Assembly (NCBI GenBank): GCA_937900985.1 | Contig: CALCGM010000214.1 | Location: 1-6,440 of the forward strand | Length of the DNA stretch: 6,440 nucleotides | Direction: 5' to 3' | Source: an uncultured Planctomycetaceae bacterium | GTDB lineage: Bacteria; Planctomycetota; Planctomycetia; Pirellulales; UBA1268 | Part shown: piece after piece, positions 1 through 5,756 of the stretch | Position numbering within the stretch: the first letter of the stretch is position 1 | Layout of the letters: each line of letters starts with the position of its first letter | Position numbers and translations under genes: made by a program | Notes under the pieces: model-generated | Databases searched by the model: none | The model's input: the letters and a program-made list of their open reading frames with translations, nothing else | What the model was told of the DNA's origin: nothing

Positions 1-94
1 ATCCACTTCCAAACGCGAGCATCCCCCCGCAGGCGAGGGCCGCCAGCAGGCTCCAGCAAACTCGTCGGCTGTGCGTGTGATCGACGCAGCCCAT
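1..94 (-). CDS. Partial hypothetical exported protein (N-terminal 31 codons only)
   Basis: A minus-strand ATG at 94-92 opens a frame that runs without a stop to the window edge. It gives 31 residues beginning MGCVDHTHSRR. A basic n-region (H-S-R-R) is followed by a hydrophobic run (VCWSLLAALACGGMLAF), which looks like a signal peptide or membrane anchor. An in-frame TGA lies about 10 codons upstream, and ATG at 94 is the first ATG after it. A weak AGGTG Shine-Dalgarno-like sequence lies four bases upstream of the ATG. The gene would diverge from the propeller gene across a leader of about 340 bp. Short exported planctomycete proteins often begin this way, but the mature part is outside the window and no family can be named. 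Chance is a real alternative for a frame this short. Confidence 0.5.
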   Translation of the reverse strand, partial: MGCVDHTHSRRVCWSLLAALACGGMLAFGSG

Positions 95-120
95 CAGGCA
101 CCTAATGGCAAAGCACAACA

Positions 121-149
121 GTCAGCAGAAAGAAGTCGGCAGAAAAGAA
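121..149. repeat. Imperfect two-copy tandem repeat, 14/15 nt
   Basis: GTCAGCAGAAAGAA (121-134) is followed directly by GTCGGCAGAAAAGAA (135-149). The copies differ by one substitution and one inserted A. The repeat lies in the divergent leader, about 30-55 bases upstream of the putative minus-strand start at 94. It could be a regulator-binding site or simple slippage in purine-rich DNA; nothing here decides between them. Confidence 0.45.
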
Positions 150-416
150 GAGGTGGAATACGGAGCATGATCCCCACCGCTCCGATACTGGATCGTAGGA
201 TGCAGGGAAGGGGGTGTCCAGCCAAGGGCGTTGGGGTGTGAAAGGCCGCGGGAACCCTAGCCGGGAGGGGCTCCCCCGTGAGACAACTGGAAAAGGCACC
301 GGAAGAGGCCAGGAAAAAATGAGAAAACCGGGAAAGGGAGGTGTGTCGCCTGCCTGTTGCGGGCATCTCGCAGCGGATGATCAGGCCGCAGAACACCGCC
401 GCCGGAAATGGTCGCC

Positions 417-425
417 GGAGGAGGG
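417..425 (+). promoter_or_regulatory. Ribosome binding site of the propeller gene
   Basis: GGAGGAGGG ends nine bases before the ATG at 435, a strong Shine-Dalgarno match. It favours the start at 435 over the in-frame ATG at 408, which lies upstream of this motif. The ATG at 447 has its own AGGGG four bases upstream and remains possible. Either of the two later starts keeps the signal peptide intact. Confidence 0.6.
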
Positions 426-434
426 CATGCAAGC

Positions 435-1721
435 ATGAGGGGAAGCATGGCGTGGATTCGCGGAACGTGGCTGGCGGCGGCTGGCGTTGCTGCCTGCTGC
501 AGCAGCCTGCAGACGCGGGCGGCCGACTGGGATCAGTTTCGTGGGCCTGCGGGAAATGGCCGGGCTCTGGCGACGTCGCTGCCGGTCGCCTGGAGTGAGA
601 CGGAAAACGTCGTCTGGAAGGTGCCGATCGAGGGCAAGGCCTGGTCGTCGCCGGTGGTGGCCGATGGCGTCGTCTGGCTGACCAACGCCACCGAAGACGG
701 CACGCGGCTCTCGCTGGTGGGGCTCGATGCAGCCAGCGGGGAGCGGCTCCACGACCTGACCATCTTTGAGATTGCCGAGCCCGCCTTCTGCCATGCCTTC
801 AACAGCTACGCGAGCCCCACGCCGGTTGTGGCCGATGGGCGGCTGTGGGTGCACTACGGCAGTGCCGGCACCGCCTGCCTCAGCACGGCCACGGGGGAGG
901 TGCTCTGGACCCGGCAGGATCTCCCCTGCGACCACCACCGCGGTGCCGGCTCCTCGCCGATCCTCGTCGATGGTCTGCTCGTGCTCACCTTCGACGGTTT
1001 TGACCGGCAGTATGTGGCGGCACTCGATGCCAGCACCGGCCAGACTGTCTGGCAGACCGACCGCTCCATCGACTACGGCACTGATGATGGGGATATGAAG
1101 AAGGCGTACTCGACGCCGACGGCCTTTGAGCATGCCGGCCGCAAGCAGGTTGTCAGTCCGTCGGCGGTGGCCACGATCGCCTACGATCCGGCCACAGGCG
1201 ACGAGCTGTGGCGGGTGGTGCACGGTGGCTTCAACGCCGCCTGCCGGCCGCTCTACGCTGACGGTCTGGTGGTGATCTGCATTCAGCGGGGCGATGCGCT
1301 GCTGGCCGTTCGGCCGGAGGGTTCCGGCGACATCACCGGCAGTCAGGTGGTGTGGCGGGCCGGGAAGGCCGCACCGACGCGGCCGAGCCAGTGTGTGGTG
1401 GGCGAGAGCCTCTACATGGTCAGCGACACCGGCATTTTTAGCTGTCTCGACCTGGCCACCGGCGAGCCGCGGTGGACCGAACGCCGCAGCGGCCGCTACT
1501 CCGCCTCACTCGTCGAGGGCGGCGACAGGCTCTACGCATTTGATGAAGATGGCGGCTGCGTTGTGTTTGCAGCCGATCCCAACGGCTTTGTGCTGCTCGG
1601 GGAAAACCAGCTCGAGGCCGGCTGCATGGCCTCCCCAGCCGTGGCTGATGACGATCTCATCGTCCGCACGAAGACCCACTGCTACCGTCTCGGCCGGGCT
1701 GCTTCGCCGCCGTCGCAGTGA
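435..1721 (+). CDS. Exported PQQ-like beta-propeller repeat protein
   Basis: The product is 428 aa. It has an N-terminal signal peptide: a basic start (RGSMAWIRG), a hydrophobic core at about residues 11-25, and a probable cleavage site after T-R-A at residues 27-29. The mature protein opens with DWDQFRGPAGNG, the usual start of planctomycete PQQ-like (PQQ_2/PF13360-type) propeller proteins. Five blade-type repeats are visible: 98-108 (AASGERLHDL), 152-160 (TGEVLWTR), 198-210 (DASTGQTVWQTDR), 251-261 (DPATGDELWRV) and 339-350 (DLATGEPRWTER). The C-terminus near 397-418 (CMASPAV, RTKTHCYRL) closes the propeller, and the length is normal. I see no quinoprotein dehydrogenase signature, so cofactor binding or catalysis should not be assumed; the family also serves as a protein-interaction scaffold. 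The cytochrome gene follows 88 nt downstream on the same strand, so co-transcription and a shared periplasmic role are plausible but unproven. The start at 447 is an alternative. Confidence 0.93.
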   Translation: MRGSMAWIRGTWLAAAGVAACCSSLQTRAADWDQFRGPAGNGRALATSLPVAWSETENVVWKVPIEGKAWSSPVVADGVVWLTNATEDGTRLSLVGLDAASGERLHDLTIFEIAEPAFCHAFNSYASPTPVVADGRLWVHYGSAGTACLSTATGEVLWTRQDLPCDHHRGAGSSPILVDGLLVLTFDGFDRQYVAALDASTGQTVWQTDRSIDYGTDDGDMKKAYSTPTAFEHAGRKQVVSPSAVATIAYDPATGDELWRVVHGGFNAACRPLYADGLVVICIQRGDALLAVRPEGSGDITGSQVVWRAGKAAPTRPSQCVVGESLYMVSDTGIFSCLDLATGEPRWTERRSGRYSASLVEGGDRLYAFDEDGGCVVFAADPNGFVLLGENQLEAGCMASPAVADDDLIVRTKTHCYRLGRAASPPSQ

Positions 1722-1809
1722 TGCCATACCCGCCGCCGCCGCAGCAGGCTACGCTCTGAAATGGGGAACGTTCTATGAGCCGCTGCGATGCTTCCGAGGA
1801 GAACCTGGC
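1722..1809 (+). other. Short gap between propeller and cytochrome genes
   Basis: These 88 bases contain a GCC-rich run (1729-1741), an eight-base palindrome GAACGTTC (1766-1773) and, at the end, the cytochrome ribosome binding site. No terminator-like hairpin with a T-run is visible, which is consistent with read-through from the propeller gene into the cytochrome gene. Confidence 0.5.
1796..1802 (+). promoter_or_regulatory. Ribosome binding site that fixes the cytochrome start
   Basis: GAGGAGA lies seven bases before the ATG at 1810, an ideal spacing. The reading frame is open far upstream, to 1294 inside the propeller gene. This motif, together with the hydrophobic N-terminus that begins at 1810, shows where translation really starts. 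Confidence 0.75.
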
Positions 1810-3693
1810 ATGAAAGGCAGCCGCCCGACAACGCTCACCGCCCTCGTCGTGCTCGCAGCGACGATCACTTCGGCGGCCGTCTGGATGACGATGCGGAGGC
1901 CGCCGCAGGCAGTCCACTCCGACGCAGCTCATGCCCGGCCGTTGCCGGCTCCTCGCCCCGACGACTACGTCGGCTCGCGAAGCTGCGCGGAGTGTCATGC
2001 GGAGATCTTCGAGCGGTACCAGAGCCACTCGATGTCGCATTCGATGGCAACGATCGGAGAGGACCCGCCGATCGAGGTGCTGAAAGAGGAGCTGCGGATC
2101 GAGCCCACAGGGCGGCAGCATGCGGGGCATGAGTATCTCGTGCAGTGGGACGGGGAGACGATGCACCACGGTGATCGCATGCGAGACGCCGATGGCGAGA
2201 TCATCTTCGAGCAGACGATGCCGGTGCGGTTTGCCATCGGGTCGGGCCGTCGCGGCCGGGCCTATGTGATCGAAAAGGAGGGCAGGCTCGCCCAGTCGCC
2301 GATTGGCTGGTATGCCCATGGGGAGCGGTGGGATCTTTCGCCCGGCTACCACGAGGATCCGTCGCTGCGTTTTGAGCGGGCCATCGGCGATGGCTGCCTC
2401 TACTGCCATGCCGGCAAGGTGGCGGTGGATCCTGACGATCCGTCTCGCTACGACGAACCGATCTTTCTCGAGGCGAGCATCGGCTGCGAGCGGTGCCATG
2501 GGCCGGGCGGGCAGCACGTGCAGGCGATGCAGCAGCTGGCGGAGGGGGAAGCGTGCGAGGACTGCCGGATCGTCAATCCTGCCGACCTCGATCCGGCCCG
2601 CCGCGAGGCGGTCTGCAATCAGTGCCATCTGGCGGGGGAGGCGGCGATCCCCCGTTATGGTCGCGGCCTGTATGACTTCCGGCCCGGTGACCATCTCGAC
2701 GACACCCTGGTGGTGTTTGTGGAGGGGCAGCGGGCAGGCAGCGGGCGGGCCGTGAGCCAGGTGGAGCAGATGCAGTCGAGCCGCTGCTACCAGGCCAGCG
2801 GCGAGGTGATGGGCTGCACCACCTGCCACGATCCGCACTGGCAGCCGCCACCGGAAGAAGCGGCAGCCTTCTTCGACAACCGCTGCGCCACCTGCCACGA
2901 GACCGACGACTGCGGCCTCGACGAGCCTCAGCGGCTCGCGCACGCGTCGGGCGGCTCCTGCATCGCCTGCCACATGCCCAGCGAAGACTCGTCGGATGTG
3001 CCCCACACGGCGCTGACCGACCATAGCATCCCCAGGGATGCCGCAGCTGCTCGGTCGCAGCCGTCAGGCCGCCGCCAAGGCCAGCCAGTCGTGTTTGACA
3101 ACGGCCAGACGCGGCTTGAGCCCCGTGAGCTTGAGCGAGCCCAAGGCATGCTGCTGGCCACGATTGCGGTCGACGCCCGCAGCCCACAGCTGGCAGCACA
3201 GGCGGCCGAACTGCTCACGCCCGCTGACATCAATCCAGACGATCCGGGCAGCACCGTGGCCCCGCTGGCAGGTGACGTGGAGCCACTGCTCTCGCTCGCG
3301 GAGCTGTTTGCCGGCGTGGGCCAAGACGCCCTCACAGCCGCCTGCTACGCCCAGGCCTTGGCGACCGACCCGGTCAACCAGACCGCCCTGATGGGGCTTG
3401 CCCGGCTTGAGCAGCAGCGGGGCAGCTTTGGCACGGCTCTCGCGTTTGCCGACCGGCTCGCAGCAGCCAATAGCACGGTTTCCGAAGTGCATATGCTGCG
3501 GGCCACCATCCTCGGAGGCCTCGGCCGCTGGGAGGAGGGCATTGCCGCTGCTGATGAGGCGATCGCTCTCGACCCGACGAGGATTGAAGCCCGCAGCTGG
3601 CTGGTGCGGTCGCTGCGGGTTGCTGGCGACGCCGAACGGGCTGACCGCGAGCAAGCGATCATCGATCGCATGGAGGCGGTGCAGCGGCCGTGA
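1810..3693 (+). CDS. Membrane-anchored multihaem c-type cytochrome with C-terminal TPRs
   Basis: The product is 627 aa. Residues 8-26 form a hydrophobic signal anchor flanked by K2/R5 and R29/R30. A cytochrome c554-like region follows, with seven canonical haem c motifs: CAECH 59-63, CLYCH 196-200, CERCH 226-230, CNQCH 269-273, CTTCH 336-340, CATCH 359-363 and CIACH 384-388. An eighth candidate, CEDCR at 249-253, has Arg in place of the haem-ligand His. Other hallmarks of the TPR-linked multihaem family are IVNPADLDPARREAVC (254-269), SRC near 324-326, CHDPHW (339-344) and the His-rich HTALTDHSIPR (399-409), which may supply distal ligands. Residues 440-625 are helical and TPR-like, clearest at 505-524, 525-555 and 560-590 (GRWEEGIAAADEAIALDP). 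Such proteins are periplasmic electron carriers or enzymes related to cytochrome c554; the reaction here is unknown. The start at 1810 rests on a strong RBS and the anchor. The gene is probably co-transcribed with the propeller gene. Confidence 0.92.
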   Translation: MKGSRPTTLTALVVLAATITSAAVWMTMRRPPQAVHSDAAHARPLPAPRPDDYVGSRSCAECHAEIFERYQSHSMSHSMATIGEDPPIEVLKEELRIEPTGRQHAGHEYLVQWDGETMHHGDRMRDADGEIIFEQTMPVRFAIGSGRRGRAYVIEKEGRLAQSPIGWYAHGERWDLSPGYHEDPSLRFERAIGDGCLYCHAGKVAVDPDDPSRYDEPIFLEASIGCERCHGPGGQHVQAMQQLAEGEACEDCRIVNPADLDPARREAVCNQCHLAGEAAIPRYGRGLYDFRPGDHLDDTLVVFVEGQRAGSGRAVSQVEQMQSSRCYQASGEVMGCTTCHDPHWQPPPEEAAAFFDNRCATCHETDDCGLDEPQRLAHASGGSCIACHMPSEDSSDVPHTALTDHSIPRDAAAARSQPSGRRQGQPVVFDNGQTRLEPRELERAQGMLLATIAVDARSPQLAAQAAELLTPADINPDDPGSTVAPLAGDVEPLLSLAELFAGVGQDALTAACYAQALATDPVNQTALMGLARLEQQRGSFGTALAFADRLAAANSTVSEVHMLRATILGGLGRWEEGIAAADEAIALDPTRIEARSWLVRSLRVAGDAERADREQAIIDRMEAVQRP

Positions 3694-3698
3694 GGTTG

Positions 3699-3732
3699 GG
3701 GCTGCAAGCGGGGACGACGGGCTGCAAGCGGG
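3699..3732 (+). repeat. 14-nt direct repeat, two copies with a 20-nt period
   Basis: GGGCTGCAAGCGGG occurs exactly at 3699-3712 and again at 3719-3732. In both places it leads into GACG, the first copy after one extra G. The second copy runs into the left arm of the branched palindrome at 3726, so the two look like parts of one repeat element. Confidence 0.8.
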
Positions 3733-3804
3733 ACGGGTCCACGGGCCGCGAAGCGGCCTCGGCGAAGCCGAGGTGCCTCCGGCACCCGTGGACCCGTCCC
3801 GTTT
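3726..3804. repeat. Branched palindromic repeat able to form a perfect four-way junction
   Basis: The arms at 3729-3745 and 3785-3801 are perfectly complementary over 17 bp. They extend outward to 3726/3804 with one G-T wobble and two A-T pairs. The 39 bases between them divide exactly into three hairpins: 3746-3756 (4-bp stem, GAA loop), 3757-3773 (7-bp stem, GAA loop) and 3774-3784 (4-bp stem, TCC loop). No base lies unpaired between stems. In the first two hairpins the central heptamer is GCGAAGC. The element resembles dispersed palindromic repeats of the REP/MITE kind, but whether it recurs in the genome cannot be seen here. Confidence 0.85.
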
Positions 3805-3807
3805 ATT

Positions 3808-3844
3808 CCGCGCTGCTTCGCGGCCCGCGGACCCGTCCCGTTTA
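3808..3844 (-). repeat. Partial inverted second copy of the palindromic repeat arm
   Basis: Bases 3815-3840 are the reverse complement of 3729-3754 with one mismatch (25 of 26 match). Bases 3824-3844 also repeat 3785-3805 directly with one difference (T at 3789, C at 3828). The copy carries its own small hairpin at 3808-3823, with a 5-bp CCGCG/CGCGG stem and a six-base loop. Only one arm plus this hairpin is present, so it looks like a degenerate or half unit pointing opposite to the first. It ends 14 bases from the stop codon of the CRTAC1-like gene. Confidence 0.8.
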
Positions 3845-3857
3845 GGCGGGCGGACTT

Positions 3858-5699
3858 TCAGTTAGCAGGCTCGGTGACGGTGAGGGTCTGGCCGAGGGCG
3901 ACGTCGTCGAGGGTCTGCACGATGCCCGAGGGCCAGGTGATGTCGACCTGGCAGGCGGTGGCGGCATTGTCTGCGTTTGGTCCGAGGCCGACGAAGAGCC
4001 GTGGCTGGTGGCTGCTGGCGTAGCTCGATCCGGCGATGAGCTGCTGGGTGATCGTCTGCTCTCCGCAGCGGACAACCGCCTTGCAGCCGATGCCGCGGCG
4101 GTTGCTCGTCGTGCCGACAAACTCGAGCCCTAGCCAGCGGCCGAGCTCGGCTCGGTTTTCAAGTAAGGCGACTGGGGTGTTTTGGTGCACGACCGCAAGA
4201 TCGACGTCGCCGTCGCCATCGTAGTCGGCCGCAGCGACGCCGCGGGCCACCTGGCGAATCTCAAAGAAGGGGCCGCTCATGCTGCTGCAGTCGTGCCAGG
4301 TGGAGCCGGTCCACTCGAAGAGCTGGGGCTGCTGGGCCAGCAGGGGATTGCCGGGAAAGTTTTCGATGTGGCCGTTGGCGATGAAGAGATCCATCAGGCC
4401 ATCGGCATCAAAGTCGCAGAAGACCGTGCCGAAGCCGAGCCGCGGCAGCGTAGGCGTGTGCAGGCCAACAAGCCCGGTGACGTCTTCAAAGCCGGCAGTG
4501 CCTAGGCCGCGGTAGAGGGTGTTGGATTCGTCGTAGAAGTGGGCGGAGTAGATGTCGAGGCTGCCGTCGTTGTCGTAGTCGCCAACGGCGAGGCCCATGC
4601 TCGCTTGGGTACGGCCGAGGCGATCGACAGCGCAGCCGAGCACCATCGCCCGCTCCTCAAAGCGGCCGCCACCCTGATTGACAAACAGGAAGTTGGCTTC
4701 GGTGTCGTTGGCGACGTAGAGATCGACGAGGCCGTCAGCGGTGAAGTCGGCGACCGCCACCCCAAGCCCCTTGTTGCCGGGGCCGAAGAGGCCCATCTCG
4801 CTGGCGGCATCGCGGAAGGTGCCGTCGCCATTGTTAAGGAAGCAGGCATCGGGCCAGGGATCGATGTCGCGGGGATGACAGATTCTCGGCTCGCCCTGCG
4901 GGTTGTTGCAGGGGAGGGGATCGAGGATGTCGTATTGCAGATAGTTGCAGACGTAGAGATCGAGGTCGTGGTCGCCGTCGAGGTCGGCCCAGGCGGCCGA
5001 GGAGCTCCAGCGAGGGTCGCCGGTGCGGCTCTCCTCGGTGACGTCGCGAAAGGTTCCATCGCCAAGGTTGCGTAAGAGCGTGTTGGTGCCGGCGTTGGTG
5101 ACGTAGATGTCGTCGAAGCCGTCGTCGTCGTAGTCGCCGATGGCCACGCCCTGGCTGTACCCGGTCTCGCGGAGATGGGCGAGCTCTGTGACATCGACAA
5201 ACACGCCGCCGCCGTCGCTGCCGGGCAGGTTGCGAAACAGCCGGTCGCTCGGCTGAGCTGCGCGATCCGCTGCTGACGGATCGCCGCCCTGGCCGAGGTG
5301 GAGGTCGGGCCGGCCATCGCGGTCGTAGTCGAGCCAGCCAGCCCCGCCGCCGGTGGCCTCAGCCATCAGCGACTTGCCGTCCTCGCCATTGTCGTAGACG
5401 TGCTCAAGGCCTGTCGCTGCGGCGACGTCGTCAAACGGGGTGCAGGTTGCCGGCCGTGCGTCGGCAGACGAAACCGCTAACGTCTTCGCGGGCTTGGTGA
5501 GGTCGAAAGCGAAGGGAGACGGCCCGCCAGCGGTGCCCTCTCGACCTGCCGCCGACTGCTGCTGCGGATCCCCTGCCCCCTCAGGACCCAAAGGCCGACG
5601 GCCGTCGCAACCACAGAGGGCTGCGACGGCCGCCAGGATTCCCAAAACACCAAGACGCATGGTGAAAACTCTGCTGGCGGCGTTGATTGAGCCTCTCAC
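3858..5699 (-). CDS. CRTAC1-like FG-GAP/VCBS repeat lipoprotein with ASPIC/UnbV domain
   Basis: The product is 613 aa from a GTG start at 5699. The N-terminus has a basic segment, a hydrophobic core (VLGILAAVAAL, residues 18-28) and an LCGC lipobox-like sequence, so Cys31 is the probable lipidated residue. A Pro/Gly/Gln-rich linker (about 35-65) follows. Seven calcium-loop motifs of the DxDxDG type mark an FG-GAP/VCBS propeller: 124-132, 189-197, 239-247, 318-326, 374-382, 429-437 and 492-500. The third (DLDGDHDLD) and fourth (DFTADGLVD) are variant. Repeats of the NNGDGTFRD kind occur at 211-219 and 289-297. Cysteines 251, 264, 274 and 286 cluster in one insertion and could form disulfides. 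Residues 521-610 match ASPIC/UnbV, with NRRGIG, VGLG and WPSG landmarks. The protein is probably surface or periplasmic; in planctomycetes the family often occurs near TPR or multihaem proteins, and its function is poorly known. It lies 57 nt downstream of the DUF1559 gene. ATG at 5660 is the main alternative start. Confidence 0.92.
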   Translation of the reverse strand: MRGSINAASRVFTMRLGVLGILAAVAALCGCDGRRPLGPEGAGDPQQQSAAGREGTAGGPSPFAFDLTKPAKTLAVSSADARPATCTPFDDVAAATGLEHVYDNGEDGKSLMAEATGGGAGWLDYDRDGRPDLHLGQGGDPSAADRAAQPSDRLFRNLPGSDGGGVFVDVTELAHLRETGYSQGVAIGDYDDDGFDDIYVTNAGTNTLLRNLGDGTFRDVTEESRTGDPRWSSSAAWADLDGDHDLDLYVCNYLQYDILDPLPCNNPQGEPRICHPRDIDPWPDACFLNNGDGTFRDAASEMGLFGPGNKGLGVAVADFTADGLVDLYVANDTEANFLFVNQGGGRFEERAMVLGCAVDRLGRTQASMGLAVGDYDNDGSLDIYSAHFYDESNTLYRGLGTAGFEDVTGLVGLHTPTLPRLGFGTVFCDFDADGLMDLFIANGHIENFPGNPLLAQQPQLFEWTGSTWHDCSSMSGPFFEIRQVARGVAAADYDGDGDVDLAVVHQNTPVALLENRAELGRWLGLEFVGTTSNRRGIGCKAVVRCGEQTITQQLIAGSSYASSHQPRLFVGLGPNADNAATACQVDITWPSGIVQTLDDVALGQTLTVTEPAN

Positions 5700-5706
5700 G
5701 CTTCTG

Positions 5707-5713
5707 CCTCCTC
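5707..5713 (-). promoter_or_regulatory. Ribosome binding site supporting a GTG start
   Basis: Read on the minus strand, GAGGAGG ends seven bases before GTG at 5699-5697. The first ATG in the same frame, at 5660, has no good Shine-Dalgarno sequence, and neither does the more upstream GTG at 5756. The GTG at 5699 is therefore preferred. Confidence 0.65.
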
Positions 5714-5756
5714 GGGAAGACGATCGAGCGAAAAGCATCAACGCCGCGATCAGCAC

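Larger units (their letters stand above)
95..434. other. Divergent intergenic leader, no convincing gene
   Basis: About 340 bases separate the partial minus-strand gene from the propeller gene. Short frames cross it on both strands, but their translations are low-complexity, rich in Arg/Pro/Gly or Lys/Gly, and match no family I recognise. The region holds an imperfect tandem repeat at 121-149 and purine-rich stretches at about 121-170 and 286-345. It also contains a small GGGAG/CTCCC inverted repeat at 263-275. Promoters for the flanking genes are expected here, but I cannot identify a -35/-10 pair with confidence. Confidence 0.6.
3694..3857. other. Convergent intergenic region filled by structured repeats
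   Basis: This spacer lies between the 3' ends of the cytochrome gene and the CRTAC1-like gene. Nearly all of it is repeat sequence: a 14-nt direct repeat, a branched palindrome and an inverted partial copy, each described separately. It carries no gene. Its position suits a bidirectional transcription end, although long T-runs are lacking. Confidence 0.7.

Noticed and set aside
214..438. Plus-strand frame of 74 codons in the divergent leader
   Set aside because: It is Gly/Arg/Lys-rich with no RBS and no recognisable motif, and it runs into the propeller gene start.
381..1223. Minus-strand frame of 280 codons opposite the propeller gene
   Set aside because: It is rich in Arg, Gly, Ala and His with no domain, and lies fully antisense to a well-supported gene.
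1766..1773. GAACGTTC palindrome as an operator
   Set aside because: An eight-base palindrome is expected by chance at this scale. It has no second copy or spacing that suggests a regulator site.
1294..1809. Upstream extension of the cytochrome frame to 1294 (172 extra codons)
   Set aside because: It overlaps the propeller gene and translates to low-complexity Arg/Ala/Pro-rich sequence. The strong RBS and the membrane anchor lie at 1796-1810 and just after.
1657..3024. Minus-strand frame of 455 codons opposite the cytochrome gene
   Set aside because: It is a shadow frame of GC-rich coding DNA. The composition is skewed to Arg/Ala/Gly/His, no family is recognised, and the opposite strand has a clear multihaem protein.
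3726..3804. tRNA or tRNA-like gene, because the fold is a cloverleaf
   Set aside because: The acceptor-like stem is 17-20 bp, the loops have only three bases, and there is no anticodon loop or T-loop consensus.
3785..3804. Strong intrinsic terminator
   Set aside because: The stem is strong but is followed only by GTTTATT, and no U-tract follows on the other strand. Termination is possible but not supported as a classic terminator.
3694..3857. CRISPR array
   Set aside because: Copies are inverted and uneven in length, and there are no regular unique spacers or cas genes.
4539..5075. Plus-strand frame of 178 codons inside the CRTAC1-like gene
   Set aside because: Its Val/Ala/Glu/Gly-rich repetitive translation is the mirror of the Asp-rich calcium-loop codons on the real strand.
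5700..5756. CRTAC1-like gene starting at GTG 5756, directly after the DUF1559 stop
   Set aside because: It has no Shine-Dalgarno sequence and adds 19 residues before the start favoured by GAGGAGG at 5713-5707.
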